5,410 bases of DNA from Eubacteriales bacterium (GTDB lineage Bacteria; Bacillota; Clostridia; Christensenellales; CAG-138): positions 1 through 5,410 of the forward strand of contig JAQVML010000124.1 in the NCBI GenBank assembly GCA_028703645.1. Reading direction: 5' to 3'. Shown here in pieces: positions 1 to 5,410 of this stretch. The first letter of the stretch is position 1. Each line of letters opens with the position of its first letter. A model generated the notes under the pieces. That model saw only the letters and a program-made list of their open reading frames with translations. It made no database searches and was not told the origin of the DNA. Both the position numbers and the translations under genes were made by a program.

Positions 1-1048
1 CGACGTGTTCCATAGCAAGATTGGTACGGGACATGCACGGCTGTCGTTGCCGACCTATACGGACACGATGGAGGAGTCCGCCTATCTCGACTGGATGCGC
101 GCGATCCTCTCCGGCGCGCATGATCTGCTCTGCGAGAGCGGATCGCTATACCTTCACATCGACTACCGCATGAGCGCAAAGCTCCGTCTGATGCTGGATG
201 AACTCTTTGGCGAACAAAACTTCATGAACGAAATCATCTGGTGCTATAAATCCGGCGGCAGGGCAACGCGGTATTATCCGCGCAAGCACGACACGATCCT
301 CTTCTACCGCAAGAGCGCGAAGGTGTTTTTTGATATCTCCGCTGTTGGTCGCCCGCGTGGGCCGGAAAAACGCAACCATATGCGCCGCTTCATCGACGAA
401 GACGGGCGAATTTGCTTCACCATCCGTTCGGCGGGAAAAATCTACACGTATTATGAGGACACGCCGGTGTATCCAAGCGACGTTTGGGACGATATCGAGC
501 ACCTGCAGCAAAAGGACAGCGAGCGCGTCGGCTATGCCACACAAAAGCCGGAAGCGCTGCTCAACCGCGTTATCCTCGCCTCTTCGCGTCCCGGCGATCT
601 CGTGTGCGATCTGTTTTCCGGCAGCGGAACGACGGCAGCCGCCGCAAGCAAGCTCGGCAGGCGTTTCCTCGCGGTGGACGCATCGCCCATCTCGCTCTAT
701 ACGCTCCGCGCGCGGCAGCTCAAGGGTATGAGCGCGCGGTCGTTTTTAGAAGGAGACAACGAGTTGATGCTGCGATATCCAGCGGATGAAACTCCGGCGC
801 AGATCTCGTTTCAAATCGTAACCCTGCGCGGCAAGCGGATGCTCCAAATCGAAGAAGCGATCTTCTCTCCCGCCTACCCGCTCGTCTATGCGGCGGTAGG
901 AACCGTAGATCACGGCATTTTTACGCCGATTTCGACCGACTGTCGTCCAAAGCTGCCGCTGTCGCTGCCCGTTATGGAACTTGAGCATCCTATCGTACAA
1001 ATCGTAGACGCCGTTGGACACACTGCGTTTTTTGAAACCGAAGCCTGA
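1..1048 (+). CDS. Beta-class site-specific DNA methyltransferase (N6-adenine/N4-cytosine), 5' partial
   Basis: This enzyme transfers a methyl group from S-adenosylmethionine to adenine N6 or cytosine N4 in a specific DNA site. The reading frame is open to the left edge, so the GTG at 5 is not taken as the true start. Counting from that codon, I see the YLDWM...GSLYLHID block (27-53), NEIIW.YKSGGR (75-86), KHDTILFYRKS (94-104), DVWDDIEHL (159-167), motif X as GYATQKPEALLNRVI (176-190), and motif I, the SAM-binding loop, as DLFSGSGTT (202-210), followed by AVD (223-225). Motif I lying after the catalytic region is the beta-class order of the N6/N4 methylase family (PF01555). The catalytic DPPY/F motif is expected just upstream of the window and is not visible. 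Residues 105-158, with RGPEKRNHMRRF, probably include target recognition. The tail (about 255-347) is an extra domain of uncertain role. No restriction gene is visible downstream, so it may be a solitary methylase or a remnant of a restriction-modification pair. Confidence 0.9.
   Translation, partial: DVFHSKIGTGHARLSLPTYTDTMEESAYLDWMRAILSGAHDLLCESGSLYLHIDYRMSAKLRLMLDELFGEQNFMNEIIWCYKSGGRATRYYPRKHDTILFYRKSAKVFFDISAVGRPRGPEKRNHMRRFIDEDGRICFTIRSAGKIYTYYEDTPVYPSDVWDDIEHLQQKDSERVGYATQKPEALLNRVILASSRPGDLVCDLFSGSGTTAAAASKLGRRFLAVDASPISLYTLRARQLKGMSARSFLEGDNELMLRYPADETPAQISFQIVTLRGKRMLQIEEAIFSPAYPLVYAAVGTVDHGIFTPISTDCRPKLPLSLPVMELEHPIVQIVDAVGHTAFFETEA
748..769 (+). promoter_or_regulatory. Possible internal ribosome binding site and start inside the methyltransferase gene
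   Basis: AGAAGGAGA (748-756) is a near-ideal Shine-Dalgarno sequence. It stands 8 bases before an in-frame TTG (764-766), which is followed at once by ATG (767-769). Initiation here would give a 93-94 residue product made only of the C-terminal domain. The site may be a chance result of the codons for LEGDNE, but its position at the edge of the catalytic domain is striking. Confidence 0.3.
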
Positions 1049-1050
1049 TC

Positions 1051-1056
1051 AAGGAG
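1051..1056 (+). promoter_or_regulatory. Strong ribosome binding site after the methyltransferase stop
   Basis: AAGGAG lies 6 bases before ATG 1063, immediately behind the methyltransferase stop codon (TGA 1046-1048). This is the usual arrangement for a translationally linked next gene in an operon. What follows is only 27 codons long. Confidence 0.55.
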
Positions 1057-1062
1057 AGCCGG

Positions 1063-1146
1063 ATGCGAGAGTGGATCAACGACGCTCACGAAAAAACTTC
1101 AGGCGCAGATTCTCGAATAAGCATCGAACGAATAATATTGTTGTAA
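1063..1146 (+). CDS. 27-codon ORF, possible remnant of a gene downstream of the methyltransferase
   Basis: Translation starting at ATG 1063 begins MREWINDAHEKTSGAD and ends at TAA 1144-1146. The good Shine-Dalgarno site, the 14-base distance to the methyltransferase stop, and similar composition over the first half suggest a real gene start. The second half runs into AT-rich DNA and ends in low-information residues (IERIILL). A frame change at the A6 run (1091-1096) would instead lead to KKLQAQILE and stop at 1118-1120. I do not recognise the product. It could be a true small peptide, or the 5' stump of a lost restriction or accessory gene; I favour the stump. Confidence 0.3.
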   Translation: MREWINDAHEKTSGADSRISIERIILL

Positions 1147-1149
1147 TTT

Positions 1150-1179
1150 TCATGTAAAACCATTTCTATCACATACAAT
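1150..1179 (+). promoter_or_regulatory. Candidate sporulation sigma-E-type promoter
   Basis: CATACAAT at 1172-1179 matches the -10 element known for Bacillus sigma-E. TCATGTA at 1150-1156 matches five of seven positions of the sigma-E -35 consensus KMATATT, with a 15-base gap, slightly long. Transcription would start near 1186 and read into the membrane-protein gene at 1291 with a leader of about 105 bases. TACAAT (1174-1179) also scores five of six against a sigma-A -10, but no good -35 box sits at the right distance. The call rests on pattern only. Confidence 0.25.
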
Positions 1180-1253
1180 TTGATCGCAAGTCTAAATTTT
1201 CGAAAGAGTTTAACAGCACTTCATGATAAGTTCACGTTTCAAGTAAATGAAAT

Positions 1254-1283
1254 ATGGCAATCGATTCAACTTTTTAGTATGAT
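1254..1283 (+). promoter_or_regulatory. Candidate sigma-A promoter abutting the membrane-protein start codon
   Basis: TATGAT (1278-1283) is a fair -10 box. ATGGCA (1254-1259) is a weak -35 (four of six) with an 18-base spacer, inside a 170-base stretch at about 30% GC (counted over 1121-1290). The predicted transcription start falls at about 1290-1291, on the ATG itself, which would make the transcript leaderless. Confidence 0.3.
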
Positions 1284-1290
1284 CTTGTAG

Positions 1291-2415
1291 ATGGATAATA
1301 TGATACAACAAACGGCGCCAAACGGCGCGGCGGAAGACCCAAACGGGGAGAACAAGAAGAGCAGTAAAAAACTGCGCCTCATCAGCACATTATTCATGCT
1401 GGTGTTGATTGCGGTCACGCTCTATATCATCTTTCGAGAGACCTCGCTGAACGAAATCTGGTCGGCGATACAAACTTCCAACCCGCTTTGGCTGCTTGCC
1501 GCGCTCGGCGCTTCGCTCTTTGCCTCGGTGATGTTTGGCGTTGCGCTGCATATTGCGCTTCGTGTTTTGTATGGAAAGCCGATTTCGCTGATGAGAAACA
1601 TCGGCTTTGGCTATATCGGGCAATACTACACCAACGTAACCCCTGCCGGAATCGCCGGACAGCCGATGCAGCTGTATTACATGCTCGCTTACGGAGTCGA
1701 TGTGTCCTATGCGTCGCTCTCGCTGCTTTTGGTCAACGCGGCGCATCAGCTCGTCGTTTTATTGATTCCTACCGTGTTGTTTCCGTTTCGCACGTCGCTG
1801 ATACTCGATAATCTCGGAGGGTTTCTGTGGCTCTTCATTCTCGGCTCTTTGATCAACATCGGTTTGATTCTGTTTCTGCTGTTCGCAATGTTCAGCAAAA
1901 CGTTCGCGGGCAGGCTGGTACACAAAGTGCTCGCGCTGCTCACCAAGATTCACATCGTGAAGCATCCCGAGCGGATTGAGAAGCGCGTCAAAGATCAAAT
2001 TTTGCTTTATCAAAAGGGCGCGGAAGTGTTCAAGCGGCATAAATGGCTGCTGTTTGCCGAGCTGGGTTCCTATATTCTTCTGCTCGGTGCCCAGTTTGTG
2101 ATTCCCTATTTCATCTACCGCGCGTTTAATCTCTCCGCTTTTGGAATGTTCGATTTTATCGCGCTGCAATCCGTTCTGTATCTCGCGGTTTGCTTTCTTC
2201 CGATCCCCGGCTCGGCCGGCGCGAGCGAGAGCGGGTTTGTTAAGCTCTTTGGTGTGCTATTCAAAGGCACGCTCATCGTTCCCGCAATGCTCTTAAGCCG
2301 CGTTGCGAGCTTCTACTTCATCCTGCTCTTCAGCGGCGCTGTCTCGCTCGCCATGCAGCTTGTGCTCTCGTATCGCAAGAAGCATCAGCCAAAGCTGATC
2401 CAACCCGACGAGTAA
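1291..2415 (+). CDS. Flippase-like integral membrane protein of the LPG-synthase TM / UPF0104 family
   Basis: This 374-residue protein has a hydrophilic, charged N-terminus (1-28) and about seven to eight hydrophobic helices, near 29-48, 64-90, 138-163, 175-200, 252-279, 285-305 and 335-360. Two conserved family blocks are visible: NVTPAGIAGQPMQLYYM (115-131), and FLPIPGSAGASESGF (302-316), the counterpart of the LPxPGGxGxxE motif. These match the transmembrane domain of lysylphosphatidylglycerol synthase (PF03706), which in MprF moves the modified lipid across the membrane. The cytosolic aminoacyl-transfer domain of MprF is absent, so this is a stand-alone flippase-like protein with unknown substrate, probably a lipid or lipid-linked sugar. 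A TAG directly precedes ATG 1291, so no longer N-terminus exists in this frame; ATG 1300 is the only other reasonable start. Neither start has a good Shine-Dalgarno site. It appears monocistronic, with an AT-rich promoter region before it and a terminator after it. Confidence 0.85.
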   Translation: MDNMIQQTAPNGAAEDPNGENKKSSKKLRLISTLFMLVLIAVTLYIIFRETSLNEIWSAIQTSNPLWLLAALGASLFASVMFGVALHIALRVLYGKPISLMRNIGFGYIGQYYTNVTPAGIAGQPMQLYYMLAYGVDVSYASLSLLLVNAAHQLVVLLIPTVLFPFRTSLILDNLGGFLWLFILGSLINIGLILFLLFAMFSKTFAGRLVHKVLALLTKIHIVKHPERIEKRVKDQILLYQKGAEVFKRHKWLLFAELGSYILLLGAQFVIPYFIYRAFNLSAFGMFDFIALQSVLYLAVCFLPIPGSAGASESGFVKLFGVLFKGTLIVPAMLLSRVASFYFILLFSGAVSLAMQLVLSYRKKHQPKLIQPDE

Positions 2416-2441
2416 CGCAATCTATCCTTTTCATGATCAAT

Positions 2442-2481
2442 AAACAGCCTCCCGAACATGAACTCGGGAGGCCGTTTTTTT
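2442..2481 (+). terminator. Rho-independent terminator of the membrane-protein gene, probably bidirectional
   Basis: GCCTCCCGA (2447-2455) pairs with TCGGGAGGC (2464-2472) around an 8-base loop, and seven T follow (2475-2481). The stem can extend with AAAC/GTTT past one A-C mismatch. In the minus-strand RNA that mismatch becomes a G-U pair, giving an unbroken 14-bp stem followed by a weaker U-rich stretch. The hairpin therefore probably also ends transcription coming from dnaJ. Confidence 0.92.
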
Positions 2482-2501
2482 CGTTTATGTGCTTAATTAA
2501 T

Positions 2502-2528
2502 GGTTTTAGGGTTAACCGAATTAAAACC
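2502..2528 (-). repeat. Small inverted repeat spanning the dnaJ stop codon
   Basis: GGTTTTA (2502-2508) and TAAAACC (2522-2528) are perfect inverted arms of 7 bases around a 13-base loop that contains the palindrome GGTTAACC. In dnaJ mRNA this would place the stop codon in a weak stem. It is AT-rich and may be chance; the stronger terminator lies just beyond. Confidence 0.25.
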
Positions 2529-3648
2529 GTTTCCGCTTGCTCTGCCGGGTTTCGCCGCTTTCGCCGAGCGTTGCGGCGAACTGTTCCAACAGCTTCTTCT
2601 GCTCGTCTGTCAGATGCTTTGGCACCTCAACGTTTACGGTAACGAGCAAATCACCCTTGCCGCTCGCGTTGAGCCGCTGGATGCCCTGTTCGCGCAGGCG
2701 ATAGGTCGACCCCGTCTGCGTTCCGGCGGGAATTTGATATTTTACGCTTTCCTTCAGCGTCGGCACCGTCAGGCTGCCGCCCAGCGCCGCCATGGTGTAA
2801 GAAATCGGCATTTGCAGATAGAGGTCAAATCCCTTTCTCGTGAACTGCCTATGCCCCCGTACGCTGATGGTCACATACAGGTCGCCGTTTGGCCCGCCTC
2901 TGTGCCCAGCGCTGCCCATGCCGCGCAGGCAGAGGCTCTGGCCGTTGTCGATACCCGCGGGAATCTTAACGGTCTTTTTCAGGTTTTTGCGAACGCGACC
3001 CGTCCCGCGGCAATCCTGACAGGGATCTGCAATCACTTTTCCGGTGCCTTTGCAGGCCGTGCAGGGCCGCGTTGACGTAAACGAGCCGAGAATCGTGCTC
3101 TGCTGTGTGCGAACTTGTCCCGTACCGCCGCAGGTCTTGCAGGTGACCGGTTCGGTGCCGGGTTTCGCGCCGGAACCGTGACATGTTTCGCAGGTTTCCT
3201 CGCGCGGGATTGTGATCTCCTTCTCCACGCCAAACGCCGCTTCTTCAAACGTAATCGTCAGGTTATAGCGAAGATCATCGCCCGGAATCGGGCCGTTTCG
3301 CGTCTGTCCGCCGCCAAATCCGCCGAATCCGCCGCCAAACATCTGACCCAGAATATCGCCAAAGTCGCCAAAGCCACCGAATCCGCCGCCAGCGAACGGG
3401 TCCTGTCCACCCATGCTGGGATCGAAAGCCGCGTGACCAAACTGGTCGTATTTTGCGCGCTTATCCGCGTCGGAGAGAATCTCCGCCGCTTCGTTGAGTT
3501 CCTTAAACTGCGCTTCCTTGGCTTTGTCGCCAGGATGCAAATCGGGGTGGCACTCCTTCGCTTTTTTACGGAACGCGCTTTTAATCTCGCTCTCCGTTGC
3601 GGTTTTACTCACACCCAGTATTTCGTAATAATCGCGTTTTTCTGCCAA
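2521..3648 (-). CDS. dnaJ: Chaperone protein DnaJ (Hsp40), complete
   Basis: DnaJ binds unfolded proteins in the cytoplasm, hands them to DnaK and stimulates DnaK's ATPase. The 375-residue protein has normal length and full class I architecture. The J domain is about 6-70 with the essential HPD at 34-36. A Gly/Phe-rich linker follows (about 80-115) and includes DFGDILGQMF, similar to the regulatory DIF-type segment. Four CxxCxGxG zinc motifs are intact at 153-160 (CETCHGSG), 170-177 (CKTCGGTG), 196-203 (CTACKGTG) and 210-217 (CQDCRGTG). The C-terminal substrate-binding domains follow, ending in a basic tail, KRKRF. The start is TTG at 3646-3648: AGAGGTGA (3655-3662) lies 6 bases upstream and an in-frame TGA overlaps that site, so no longer form is possible. 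It follows dnaK by 159 bases and is probably co-transcribed with it, the usual chaperone operon order. The Gly/Phe segment makes the DNA around 3300-3410 repetitive. Confidence 0.98.
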   Translation of the reverse strand: MAEKRDYYEILGVSKTATESEIKSAFRKKAKECHPDLHPGDKAKEAQFKELNEAAEILSDADKRAKYDQFGHAAFDPSMGGQDPFAGGGFGGFGDFGDILGQMFGGGFGGFGGGQTRNGPIPGDDLRYNLTITFEEAAFGVEKEITIPREETCETCHGSGAKPGTEPVTCKTCGGTGQVRTQQSTILGSFTSTRPCTACKGTGKVIADPCQDCRGTGRVRKNLKKTVKIPAGIDNGQSLCLRGMGSAGHRGGPNGDLYVTISVRGHRQFTRKGFDLYLQMPISYTMAALGGSLTVPTLKESVKYQIPAGTQTGSTYRLREQGIQRLNASGKGDLLVTVNVEVPKHLTDEQKKLLEQFAATLGESGETRQSKRKRF

Positions 3649-3654
3649 CGCCCG

Positions 3655-3662
3655 TCACCTCT
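3655..3662 (-). promoter_or_regulatory. Ribosome binding site that fixes the TTG start of dnaJ
   Basis: AGAGGTGA on the minus strand is spaced 6 bases from the TTG codon. The TGA inside it is in frame with dnaJ, so this site decides the start. Confidence 0.85.
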
Positions 3663-3667
3663 CTGCC

Positions 3668-3694
3668 GAAAGCGCATTTTTTTCTTTCGCTTTC
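3668..3694 (-). other. Hairpin just before the dnaJ ribosome binding site
   Basis: In the minus-strand RNA, GAAAGCG pairs with CGCTTTC (7 bp) around a 13-base, A-rich purine loop, ending 5 bases before the AGAGGTGA site. It could influence ribosome access to dnaJ. The stem is short, and the effect is inference. Confidence 0.35.
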
Positions 3695-3739
3695 TGCTTC
3701 AACTATTTTGATCGATTCATCCGATCGATAATGATTCCG

Positions 3740-3774
3740 ACAAGGAGGCGCAAGCCTTTGTTGCGCCTCCCTGT
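3740..3774 (-). other. Long intergenic hairpin between dnaK and dnaJ, without U-tract
   Basis: GGAGGCGCAA (3744-3753) and TTGCGCCTCC (3761-3770) are perfect 10-base arms around a 7-base loop. In the minus-strand RNA the stem continues through a G-U pair (3771 with 3743) and three more pairs (3772-3774 with 3740-3742), giving 14 bp. No U run follows in the direction of transcription, so it is unlikely to be a full intrinsic terminator. It starts 33 bases after the dnaK stop. A role as mRNA 3'-end stabiliser, processing site or partial attenuator that lowers dnaJ relative to dnaK is plausible. Confidence 0.75.
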
Positions 3775-3807
3775 TGCATATTTTTATGATTGTGGGATGG
3801 TCAATTC

Positions 3808-5410
3808 TTACTTGTTGTCGTCGACAACTTCGTAATCTGCATCCACTACGTCGTCTTTTTGCTGGCTGCCTGCGTCGGAATAGCCGCCCTGTGCGTTGGG
3901 ATCATTCTCCGCGCCGCCCGCCTGCTGCTGTGCCTGCTCATAGACCTTGCCAAACACGCTGTAGCTGACTTCGGTGAGTTTCTCCGTCGCGGTCTTGATC
4001 ATCTCGATATCGCCGCCTTCGAGCGTCTTCTTGAGATCGGCAATCGAGTTCTCGACCTGTTCCTTACCGGAAGCGTCGATCTTGTCGCCCATTTCTTTCA
4101 GGCTGCGCTCGGTGGTGTAGACCAACTGATCCGCATGGTTCCTGGTCTCAACCTCTTCCTTGCGCTGCTTGTCTTCGTCCGCGAACTTCTCCGCTTCGTT
4201 GACCGCGCGCTTGATCTCGTCCTCGTTGAGGTTGGTAGAAGCCGTGATGGTCACGTTCTGCTGGTTGCCCGTGCCGAGGTCTTTTGCCGAAACATGCACG
4301 ATGCCGTTTGCGTCGATGTCGAAGGAAACCTCGATCTGCGGTACGCCGCGCGGTGCGGGCGCAATGCCCGTGAGCTGGAATCTGCCGAGGGTCTTGTTGC
4401 CCTGAACCATACCGCGCTCGCCCTGGAGCACGTGGACTTCAACGCTGGTCTGTCCGTCCGCCGCGGTGGAGAAGATTTGGCTCTTCTTCGTGGGGATGGT
4501 GGTGTTGCGCTCAATCAGCTTCGTGAACACGCCGCCGACGGTCTCGATGCCGAGGGAAAGCGGAGTGACGTCCAGAAGCAGAATGTCTTTGACTTCGCCG
4601 CCGAGAACGCCGCCCTGAATCGCCGCGCCGATGGCAACACATTCGTCCGGGTTGATGCCCTTGAATGGGTCTTTGCCGGTGATCTTCTTGACCATATCCT
4701 GCACCATCGGGATACGGGACGAACCGCCGACGAGGATGACCTTATCCACCTGAGAGGCGGAGAGACCCGCGTCGCTCATGCACTTCTGCATGAGGGTTCT
4801 GGTCTGCTCGACGAGGTCGTTGATCAGCTCGTTGAACTTCGCACGGGTGATGGTGATATCAAGGTGCTTCGGGCCCGACTTGTCCATCGTGATGAACGGC
4901 AGATTGATCGTGGTCTGTGCGACGCCGCTCAGGTCGATCTTCGCTTTTTCAGCGGCTTCTTTCAAGCGCTGCAGCGCCATCTTGTCCTGTCTTAGGTCGA
5001 TGCCGTTGTTCTTTTTGAAGTCATTGGCGATGTAGTCCATGATCAATTGATCAAAGTCGTCGCCGCCGAGGCGGTTGTTACCTGCGGTCGCAAGAACCTG
5101 GAACACGCCGTCGCCAATCTCGAGGATTGAGACATCGAATGTGCCGCCGCCGAGATCGTAGACCAGAATCTTCTGGTTGTTCTCTTTGTCCATGCCGTAA
5201 GCAAGCGCGGCAGCCGTCGGCTCGTTGATGATGCGCAGGACTTCGAGGCCGGCAATGCGGCCCGCGTCCTTCGTCGCCTGACGCTGGCTATCCGTGAAGT
5301 AAGCCGGAACGGTGATGACCGCCTGCGTAACGGGTTCGCCAAGGTACGCTTCCGCGTCGGTCTTGAGCTTTTGCAGAATCATCGCGGAGATTTCCTGCGG
5401 GGTGTAATCC
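3808..5410 (-). CDS. dnaK: Chaperone protein DnaK (Hsp70), 5' partial (N-terminus beyond the right edge)
   Basis: DnaK is the ATP-driven Hsp70 chaperone of the cytoplasm, working with DnaJ and GrpE. The frame is open to the window edge: nine residues (DYTPQEISA) precede the first ATG at 5382, so that ATG is internal. Counting from it, visible landmarks are the end of nucleotide-domain subdomain I with VPAYFTDSQRQATKDAG (25-41), NEPTAAALAYG (53-63), the second Hsp70 signature VYDLGGGTFDVS (74-85), and the third, VILVGGSSRIP (215-225). The interdomain linker VKDILLLDVTPL (264-275) follows, then the peptide-binding domain, the helical lid (from about 385), a Gln/Gly-rich stretch, and the acidic end DVVDADYEVVDDNK. 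About 80-110 residues are missing, including the first ATP-phosphate loop. It ends at TAA 3808-3810, ahead of dnaJ. In Firmicutes such operons are usually repressed by HrcA at a CIRCE element upstream of hrcA or dnaK; neither is inside this window. Confidence 0.98.
   Translation of the reverse strand, partial: DYTPQEISAMILQKLKTDAEAYLGEPVTQAVITVPAYFTDSQRQATKDAGRIAGLEVLRIINEPTAAALAYGMDKENNQKILVYDLGGGTFDVSILEIGDGVFQVLATAGNNRLGGDDFDQLIMDYIANDFKKNNGIDLRQDKMALQRLKEAAEKAKIDLSGVAQTTINLPFITMDKSGPKHLDITITRAKFNELINDLVEQTRTLMQKCMSDAGLSASQVDKVILVGGSSRIPMVQDMVKKITGKDPFKGINPDECVAIGAAIQGGVLGGEVKDILLLDVTPLSLGIETVGGVFTKLIERNTTIPTKKSQIFSTAADGQTSVEVHVLQGERGMVQGNKTLGRFQLTGIAPAPRGVPQIEVSFDIDANGIVHVSAKDLGTGNQQNVTITASTNLNEDEIKRAVNEAEKFADEDKQRKEEVETRNHADQLVYTTERSLKEMGDKIDASGKEQVENSIADLKKTLEGGDIEMIKTATEKLTEVSYSVFGKVYEQAQQQAGGAENDPNAQGGYSDAGSQQKDDVVDADYEVVDDNK

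Noticed and set aside
5..7. GTG at 5 as the methyltransferase start
   Set aside because: The frame is open to the window edge and the catalytic motif must lie upstream, so this codon is internal.
146..1021. Minus-strand and alternative-frame ORFs inside the methyltransferase gene
   Set aside because: They overlap a clearly real protein frame and show no motifs or convincing ribosome binding sites.
1390..2169. ORFs on both strands inside the membrane-protein gene
   Set aside because: Shadow frames over an intact membrane protein; their composition is Arg/Gln-rich and unlike real proteins.
3300..3410. Repeat-rich DNA (CCGCC/AATCC units)
   Set aside because: This is the codon-level result of the Gly/Phe-rich linker of DnaJ, not an independent repeat element.
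2500..3711. Plus-strand ORFs opposite dnaJ (2500-3075 and 3115-3711)
   Set aside because: Arg- and Ala-rich shadow translations of the DnaJ coding DNA, with no domains; DnaJ is intact on the other strand.
3715..3743. Possible separate dnaJ promoter on the minus strand (TTGTCG ... ATGAAT)
   Set aside because: The -35 overlaps the hairpin arm and the -10 matches only three of six bases; co-transcription with dnaK explains dnaJ expression better.
3790..4995. 401-codon plus-strand ORF opposite dnaK
   Set aside because: Long antisense ORFs over dnaK are a well-known artefact of its codon bias. The translation has no recognisable domain, and the minus-strand DnaK match is continuous and full of diagnostic motifs.

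Overview
The window most resembles a chromosomal segment from a Gram-positive, Clostridia-like bacterium. This is inferred from the Firmicutes-style DnaK and DnaJ sequences, strong GGAGG-type Shine-Dalgarno sites, a TTG start codon on dnaJ, and coding DNA of moderate GC (mid-50s by eye). The genus cannot be fixed from this sequence alone.

Layout: two plus-strand genes face two minus-strand genes. Bases 1-1048 hold the 3' part of a beta-class DNA methyltransferase gene (N6-adenine or N4-cytosine type), whose catalytic DPPY/F motif lies before the left edge. It is followed by a 242-base spacer. The first part of the spacer has a strong ribosome binding site and a 27-codon ORF that looks like the stump of a lost or broken downstream gene. 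The rest (1121-1290) falls to about 30% GC and probably carries the promoter of the next gene. Bases 1291-2415 encode a polytopic membrane protein of the lysylphosphatidylglycerol-synthase transmembrane / flippase-like family (UPF0104). A strong hairpin-plus-T-tract terminator at 2442-2481 closes this gene and can also serve the convergent dnaJ.

On the minus strand, dnaK (3' 533 codons, entering from the right edge) is followed by dnaJ (complete, 2521-3648). Together they are the downstream part of a heat-shock chaperone operon. DnaJ delivers unfolded clients to DnaK and stimulates its ATPase through its HPD-bearing J domain. The 159-base gap between them holds a 14-bp hairpin without a U-tract, which may set the dnaK:dnaJ mRNA ratio. 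It also holds a small hairpin just before the dnaJ ribosome binding site. GrpE and HrcA, the usual partners, would lie beyond the right edge and are not seen.

I see no CRISPR array, tRNA, rRNA, insertion sequence or clear new defence system. The best leads are a strong internal ribosome binding site placed exactly at the methyltransferase domain boundary, the apparent gene stump behind the methyltransferase, and the RNA structures of the dnaK-dnaJ spacer.
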